NCBI GenBank assembly: GCA_029531795.1
Contig: JAPEIS010000004.1
Coordinates: 1,736,001-1,800,000, forward strand
Source: Sclerotinia nivalis
Taxonomy: Eukaryota > Ascomycota > Leotiomycetes > Helotiales > Sclerotiniaceae
Direction: 5' to 3'
DNA length: 64,000 nucleotides
Made by a program: the position numbers and the translations under genes. Shown piece by piece: positions 58,337-64,000 of this stretch. Position 1 is the stretch's first letter; every line of letters begins with the position of its first letter. Under the pieces are notes generated by a model. It was not told the DNA's origin and searched no databases. It saw nothing but the letters and a program-made list of their open reading frames with translations.

Positions 58337-59950
58337 TTCTGCATGAAGTTTTGGCGGGGTGTGTAAAGTTTGCTAGAAATAGTGATAGAGGTGCTCGATG
58401 ATATACAAAAACTCCATCTGACTTTAATCTGGAAGCGAGATGGGTGCATGTGTTCCTACTTCCATGCAAGCCAAGGTATAACACGACTTCGTGCTTTCCG
58501 TCGGAGGTCAAACATCACATGCTGATTGGAGTAATAGGAATCATCCGCTAAGTAATGGCTTTTATTCTCGTATCACAGGACCAAACGGCCAGAAAGTATG
58601 CAATATATTCCTTTACAGGCCTAGATTTCGCGGGTAAGGCTATCTGAGGTATCAAAGGGGTATAGGTCCTGCAAATCTATACTAGATAGAGTAAAGTTTT
58701 TGAAGTAGATTGAATACAGGTGAATATTTTACTTGTTTTTTTGTTTCAATCTCCAATTAATAAAGTGGAATTATAAGTGTTGGAAGTTGCTGAGTCAGCA
58801 TCCTGTTCGCCGTATAACCTCATATATAAGCTTTCCATAGAACCTACACTACAATAAGAACTACACACTTGCAACTCTACATTTCGTATTCCAACAATAA
58901 GAAAAACCGATTCCATTCATTCTATTAAGGTTTTTCCCCGCCAAATTTAAGCCTATATAGGAAGGTGTTGTAAGGAGTCCCACGAGTATTTTATAGTGTC
59001 TTTTTGGGACAACTTTTGAGAAATGTATAGTTTCCGGTATTAATATGTGGATTTTAGAACTTGAGTTGTAAATGATTGATTTAGATCTTTTTATTGTGGT
59101 GAATTTTGAAGCTTGCTTTTGAACTTAATAAGAGTTTCAAGACCCTGATTAACGCTCTAATTCCTGGATAGGTTTCAAACTCTTGAATAAGCTTTTTCAA
59201 AGAACCTCCTTTAGAGCCAAGGCCGAGGCTCTAATCCTCTTGGACTGGCAAAACTTTAAATTGTAATTAAAATCATGAATCATAACTTCAATTACACGAC
59301 TTAGCATCTTATGCTCCTTAAGACTATGTATTGTCAAAAATTGCCCCAGAAGAACACGATAAGTTTGCCAAGGTAGTGCAAGTCATGTTCTGTAACAAGT
59401 GAAGAAAAGCCGGCTTGACTCATTTGAGTAAATGTGCAACTGAAAAACCGGAATTTGATGTTACATCTCGAGAAGTGAGAAGAAACAAAGGATATATTTC
59501 TGCAATAATTAGTGTAGCAAACTATGTCTGGTGATGCTCGCTCTGGATTGTATTCTCCGGGGCGACTTTCACCACGACATTTGAAGTCATTTCAGCCTGG
59601 AGAAGATTCCGTTTCCTTCACCTTATGCGTTTTCCATGTGTCAGGGTTTTACTTTGGCTACTCTCAGACACTCTGGATAGCTCTCACTGTCCCTCAAGTA
59701 TCCAATTTGATAATCTGGTAGTTTCGCAAATACACCCACTGTCCATGTGATTCTTACGCCTCTCCATGTTTCTTTCAATCATCCCGAGGTATTAGAGCTT
59801 TCGAGATTCAAAATTATCCTGATACTCTCGGCTGACCAATATTCTGATCCCGAAGTTTGGCATTTCCCAATGTCTTTTATCATCCATATACATCGCATAA
59901 TTCCGTGAGTGAGATGCGACAGATTCATTCCATTTTCTTTCTCTTAGTCT
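58337..59950. other. Long intergenic region with weak frames
   Basis: This 1.6-kb AT-rich region contains the promoter of the methyltransferase. A frame at 59524-59721 (MSGDARSGLYSPGRLSPR) is the most protein-like but ends after 65 codons. I see no recognised gene or repeat. Confidence 0.4.
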
Positions 59951-60397
59951 CTAAAAGTTCCGTGTACACCATGGCGCCTGCCAAGGCTGTTGTGGAAACG
60001 CTCCGGAGCCGAAAAGGGGCGTCTCACGGTTTAGCAACTGCTCAAAACATTTCGATACACTTGTGAGAGAGATGCCATCCATCCTAGAACACAATATCCA
60101 TATGTAAAGGTCCGCCCGTAAACCTTGTGGCGACCGACGTCGAAAGATTCCCGATTGACAAACATGTTTTGATCTCAAGGCCGATATATGGTCCTCGTGT
60201 TCGATCGGCTTGGTGGTTCGCTCATGCGACAAAACCACCACCCCAGGCGGTGGAATACAGATACAGCATTCCCCCACGCGTAGGCGGATATCCCTTGGGA
60301 ATTTGTTGAATTGGGGAAACGAAGCTGGCTGGATCTCCATTCCTGAAGGAAGATATTGTTTTGATCCGATGTAAGGCGATTGTAGGTCATCGGCCAA
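59951..60397 (-). pseudogene. 2EXR-domain gene relic
   Basis: The frame at 59951-60397 has FPQFNKFPRDIRLRVGE, the pattern that opens the 2EXR domain in many fungal proteins, followed by PPPGVVVLSHE, but the later family segments are scrambled and the frame ends at 148 codons. A second frame in the same region gives more 2EXR-like pieces. It looks like a broken copy of the same class as the gene at 27.7-28.5 kb. Confidence 0.4.
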
Positions 60398-60783
60398 GGA
60401 AGCTCAATTCTGACTCAGCGTGTACACCCGATTGAATGACGTCTTTCCAAGATCTTAAGTTTCAGTTCTTTCGCAAAATACCTAAATATTCAAATTCTAC
60501 AATTCAATTTATAATAGATATATCAATCAAATCCAATTAGAATGTAAGTTGAATTATTGAATAAAAAATTAATTAGTCTATGAAAGGTCGAATTTTAATC
60601 GATTCTCAAAGTTCATTATCGAATATGATTATGAAACACCGTAGTAACTCTCCCTTCCGCGCAAAATCCATCCAACATTCGAGGCTGGGAGTCAAATCAC
60701 TCATTTCTGTTTTTGCTTTTATTGACAGTCTTGGAGTGATGAAGAAACAAGGAGGAAGTCTCGGATTTTGGCATTACACCTCC
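60398..60783. other. Intergenic, no gene seen
   Basis: A short AT-rich gap next to the 3' end of the HNH-type gene. Nothing recognised. Confidence 0.4.
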
Positions 60784-61914
60784 TTATTTTTCCTCATCCT
60801 CCTCATCCCTATCTTCATCCTCATCCCTATCTTCATCCTCATCTCCATCTCCATCTTCATCCCCACTTTCGTCTTCATCCCCATTCTCATACTCTTTCTT
60901 TCCCAAGAGAAGCTTCCCGGTTGGTAATTTATGGTCTGCATAGCTCATCATGACCGCGATCATTTCTTCTCTCAAATAACGCCCAGACGTGCCCCAATAT
61001 TGGTTAAATCTTGCCTTTTCCTCCTCAATCCTTGCCAAATTCATTTTTTTCTGCGTTGCAACAGTGATGGATACCAGCCAGTGGTAATAGAGGTATCGTT
61101 TTCTTGGACGATTTGCATTCAAAAATGCCAATTTTTGGCCATGAAGAGATTTAAAATCCGCACCCGTGCAAAAATGTGGTTCATTGAGCAGGTGCTTATC
61201 CAACACTCTCAACTCCAACGCATCTTCATCAGACAAGCACGGGACAATTGCCAATTGGCAATTGTCGAAATGTTTTTCAATTTGCTTTTCTAACATCAAT
61301 CCGTTTTTAACGGAAAATAACTCTTCGGCCGCCTCTTCTCCAAATATGTGCTTCATTGGCAATTGTCTCAGTCTGACAGGCATAATATGTGCGGCAGTCC
61401 GTAGCTTTGAGACACCCCATGCATGAGTAACGACGCACCAGCACTCTTTGATACCATCTCTGATACGTGCCACGCCATAGAAATCCATCAAGTTGTCCCT
61501 AAAAGCCGATTGCTCTGTGCTTGATCTCTTTTCCTTGGTATAAAGCTGTAACACCAGCTCAACATGGGCTCTCCCCGCTAACCCTAACACACTTTCGTTC
61601 TCGCGGTTGGTAGGGTCGGTAGGGTTGGCTTTTCGATGGCGCTTTGAGAGTGCTTCGGCGATCATATCCAGGTATAGGGTTTTTCTTCTGTGCCATGCTC
61701 GTTTACGAGTATGTATTTCGGATATCGGTGTATCTGGAGGTGTATCCAACGCTATCTTCTCTTCCTGCTCATCCATCTCCTTTAGAGCAAACCGCAAAAT
61801 ATCCACATCATTGGGCCATTCCGGGCCGGAGTCTGTCTTATTCTCCTTTCTCTTTCTTTTTTTCTCTTCTTCTTTTGTTCGATCTGGTACTATATTTGGG
61901 TACGAGGTAGCCAT
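60784..61914 (-). CDS. HNH_2-type endonuclease-like protein with acidic tail
   Basis: A single exon of 376 residues. The central segment, residues about 158-226, fits the fungal HNH_2 domain: CWCVVTHAWG, LRTAAHIMPV (AAHI at 174-177), IFGEEAAEELF, KNGLMLEKQIEKHFD (204-217) and LAIVPC. The His and Asn/Asp needed for a metal-binding HNH fold can be seen, though activity is not assured. The N-terminus has a basic nuclear-localisation-like run (KKRKRKENK). The C-terminus is a Glu/Asp/Gly repeat encoded by a hexanucleotide tract (TCATCC on the plus strand). Such proteins are multi-copy in fungi and of unknown role. Confidence 0.8.
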   Translation of the reverse strand: MATSYPNIVPDRTKEEEKKRKRKENKTDSGPEWPNDVDILRFALKEMDEQEEKIALDTPPDTPISEIHTRKRAWHRRKTLYLDMIAEALSKRHRKANPTDPTNRENESVLGLAGRAHVELVLQLYTKEKRSSTEQSAFRDNLMDFYGVARIRDGIKECWCVVTHAWGVSKLRTAAHIMPVRLRQLPMKHIFGEEAAEELFSVKNGLMLEKQIEKHFDNCQLAIVPCLSDEDALELRVLDKHLLNEPHFCTGADFKSLHGQKLAFLNANRPRKRYLYYHWLVSITVATQKKMNLARIEEEKARFNQYWGTSGRYLREEMIAVMMSYADHKLPTGKLLLGKKEYENGDEDESGDEDGDGDEDEDRDEDEDRDEEDEEK

Positions 61915-63326
61915 GATTTCGACAATTATAATATCTCCAGTTGTTCCTCAATAAAAGAATATGTAAGAAAGAATTTGTAAGAAGGAATATGCAATCATAT
62001 ATACTCTCGAAAAAAAAAATTACTGTGTCATAGTTTACGCATCGTCATAGCCCGTCCGTTCACTAATTGGCACTAATATACACTAATCTGTAGTCTAGAT
62101 CACGGCATATGAACGTTCTATCCTAATTAGCAGGGTTACCTGGGAAATCTTCTGACTACCAAGGTAGCTGCAATTTTAAAGGAGATCAAAAGATAACAAT
62201 AGTAAATGCTATATTTATCTATTTTAGTTTAGGTGTCACTAAAGTAGAATAATCGATTTTATGATCTCAAATGGCATAAGGCACATGAAATCCCATAAGC
62301 GACGACCTTTATATATTCGTCGCCCCACAGATTCCATCGAACTCTATGCGCAATATAACCTCTTTTCAATATGCGATCAATCGCGGAGCCCTGCCGGCCT
62401 CATAAAGAGGTGCACCCACTGGTGAATAGCTTCTAATTCATCCTTCCTATGAATCTAACGTTTACTAAGCACACTACAGGCCTTCTGATAAAATGAATAT
62501 TTGAAAATTGGAAATAATATAACTTCATAAAATCCACTTAAGAGATAGATCCCCAAATAGATTATCTTCTAATAAGACTGTTGGTATCACTTCGGTGATA
62601 CTACTCGCATAGTACTATTCTAGTATTGTATTGTATTCATTCTTGATTGCTACACTATGAAAGGAGGGGGCTATTTATCCTAAAGGGGCTAGAACTCGCT
62701 AGTGGTACGGTTCCCTTTGTGAGGTTGGTCACATGACGTTTCAACAAAAACACAAACATGAGATGCCAACTTTGGTTTAATTGTCGCTGATAAACAAGGA
62801 GATGCACTTACTAGAATATTATAAAACACGAATGAGACTTACAGAGAACAACCGACTGTCATCCTGGATGAAGAAAAAGAGTCAAGAGGATCACATGCAT
62901 ATACAGGTTAGACATCATGTAGTGACTATTTTCCATTCCCATTAAATTGATTTGCCTATTTTTAATATACAAGTACGTAAAGTTCATGTCGGAATACTAG
63001 TCCCACCTCGATTTTTTCAATGCTAATGGTTTTGCAAGTGAAATGATTACCGGAATCTGAAAACTCCATGGATCGTTTTGCAATTTAACACCGCAGCTCC
63101 AATTGATAAATGAAAAACCAAAGTAGAAATGTAAATGAGAGAGCAGTCGCCGGAAGTAGTACCAAGGCTTTGCGAATGTGTGATTCTGAAAATATAGAAA
63201 GGATGTGACTGCATCGACGGATCCCAGCTCATCTGTGAAGATGACGCGAGTATAGATTGGATAATTTTTCCCGGGAAACACCGCTGTCCAGCCACATTCG
63301 AAGGAACAAGCAAAAAGAACCATCGT
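61915..63326. other. Intergenic with an LTR-like segment
   Basis: This 1.4-kb gap lies upstream of the HNH-type gene and downstream of the Hrp1-like gene. The frames overlapping 62997-63634 are shadows or 3' UTR of the latter. An LTR-like 168-bp segment is listed separately. Confidence 0.45.
62579..62746. mobile_element. Short LTR-like segment with a UUCG hairpin
   Basis: The segment runs from TGTTGG to TTCAACA, weakly inverted ends. Flanking 5 bp are AAGAC and AAAAC, four of five alike. Inside, GTATCAC-TTCG-GTGATAC (62584-62601) is a perfect 7-bp stem with a UUCG loop, and GGCTATTTATCC looks like a TATA element in reverse. These are consistent with a small copia-type solo LTR, but no full element is present to confirm it. 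Confidence 0.3.
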
Positions 63327-64000
63327 TTATCCCCTAGCATAAGGATGGAAACCTCTGCTACCACCCCTTCCACCTCCCCTATAGTTCGCACCAGGCTTCC
63401 CGGCATTCTTTGGACCCGTTGGCGCACCAGCAGGCGCATTCGGTGCAACGGCTGGTGGAGCAGAACCTCTGTCACTTCCTCCACCTCCACCTCCACGCCC
63501 TCCTCTCCCACCACCAAATCCACCACGTCCGCCACCGCCGCCACCGCCACCACCACTGCTAGTCCCTGGCTGAGGAACATCATCGTACATACCCTCCCAA
63601 GACGTCGGCCCACCTCCACCTCCGCCCATTCCATATCCGCCGCCGCCAGCGCCGTATTGCGATTGCTCGCGCTGAGCTCGTCTCATCTGTTGTTGTTCAT
63701 ACTTTTGTTGCTCGAAAAGCCCTTGTTCATATGCATTGTAACCGGGTGTACCCATTCGACCACCGGGGTTGCTACCACCACCAGCCGCGTAGTTACCTGC
63801 TTGTCCACCCATTGCCTGCTGCATTTGCATTTGTTGCATTTGCTGCATCTGTTGCATCATAGCTGGATTCATTCCTGCCATTGCTGCCATTCCAGCCGAT
63901 GGACTTTGAGGGCTCTGACTGCGTGCACCGCCCCCCCCTCCACCTTGCATTTGCTGCTGCATTTGCTGCATTTGCTGCATCTGAGCCATTTGGGTCATCA
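63327..64000 (-). CDS. Hrp1/Nab4-like RNA-binding protein, C-terminal part (runs off right edge)
   Basis: The frame is open to the right edge and ends at 63327, giving the last 224 or so residues. It is rich in Met-Gln repeats (MQQMQQMQQ), then Gly-rich, and finishes with PTGPKNAGKPGANYRGGGRG and GFHPYARG. The stretch PTSWEGMYDDVPQP followed by the RGG-rich tail is what I know from fungal homologs of Hrp1, the cleavage-factor IB subunit that shuttles between nucleus and cytoplasm. The RRM domains would lie to the right of the window. Another RRM protein with the same tail cannot be excluded. Confidence 0.65.
   Translation of the reverse strand, partial: MTQMAQMQQMQQMQQQMQGGGGGGARSQSPQSPSAGMAAMAGMNPAMMQQMQQMQQMQMQQAMGGQAGNYAAGGGSNPGGRMGTPGYNAYEQGLFEQQKYEQQQMRRAQREQSQYGAGGGGYGMGGGGGGPTSWEGMYDDVPQPGTSSGGGGGGGGGRGGFGGGRGGRGGGGGGSDRGSAPPAVAPNAPAGAPTGPKNAGKPGANYRGGGRGGSRGFHPYARG

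Noticed and set aside
1..64000. CRISPR arrays, operons or bacterial-type ribosome sites
   Set aside because: Gene structure is eukaryotic; no arrays of spaced direct repeats were seen.

Overview
This window looks like a nuclear contig from a filamentous ascomycete (Pezizomycotina), probably a leotiomycete such as a Sclerotiniaceae relative. That placement is inference. The grounds are genes split by short introns (about 50-130 bp) with GT..AG ends, conserved fungal housekeeping proteins, AT-rich intergenic DNA full of microsatellites, and C-to-T/G-to-A decay in repeats that resembles RIP.

Left part (1-17.2 kb) is housekeeping: a partial fatty-acid-desaturase-like gene, fumarase, the SAGA subunit Hfi1/Ada1, gamma-tubulin complex protein GCP3, a PAP2 lipid phosphatase and the WD40 actin regulator Aip1. 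Between 17.7 and 24.6 kb the sequence becomes accessory. It holds two tandem BTB/POZ paralogs (the second split by an 864-bp insertion flanked by a perfect 14-bp direct repeat), a 91-bp satellite with RIP-like transitions, decayed coding relics, and a tRNA-Leu(UAA) gene whose D-loop carries a 53-nt insert with the signals of a spliceosomal intron.

The middle (25-43.4 kb) is mostly conserved genes: a phytanoyl-CoA dioxygenase-like protein, a 2EXR/F-box-like protein, a claudin-like four-helix membrane protein, a WKF-domain nucleolar protein, proteasome subunit alpha-1 (Scl1), an unrecognised small protein, a TMEM234-like membrane protein and a large C2-domain protein resembling cytokinesis factors Inn1/Fic1. 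A 4.2-kb gene-poor stretch follows (43.4-47.5 kb) with minisatellites and probable LTR-retroelement relics.

From 47.5 to 57.1 kb lies the most interesting neighbourhood. A degenerate NLR/STAND-like gene (esterase-like domain, NACHT-like region without a P-loop, ankyrin repeats, ZZ-like zinc finger, acidic tail) carries at least two frame breaks. It is head-to-head with a gene of unknown function and a subtilisin-like gene that lacks its serine segment. This resembles a decaying fungal immune or heterokaryon-incompatibility-type cluster. The right end has a methyltransferase, a 2EXR relic, an HNH_2-type protein and the C-terminal part of an Hrp1-like RNA-binding protein.

Many exon junctions below were joined by hand from reading-frame phase and splice signals; they need RNA evidence.
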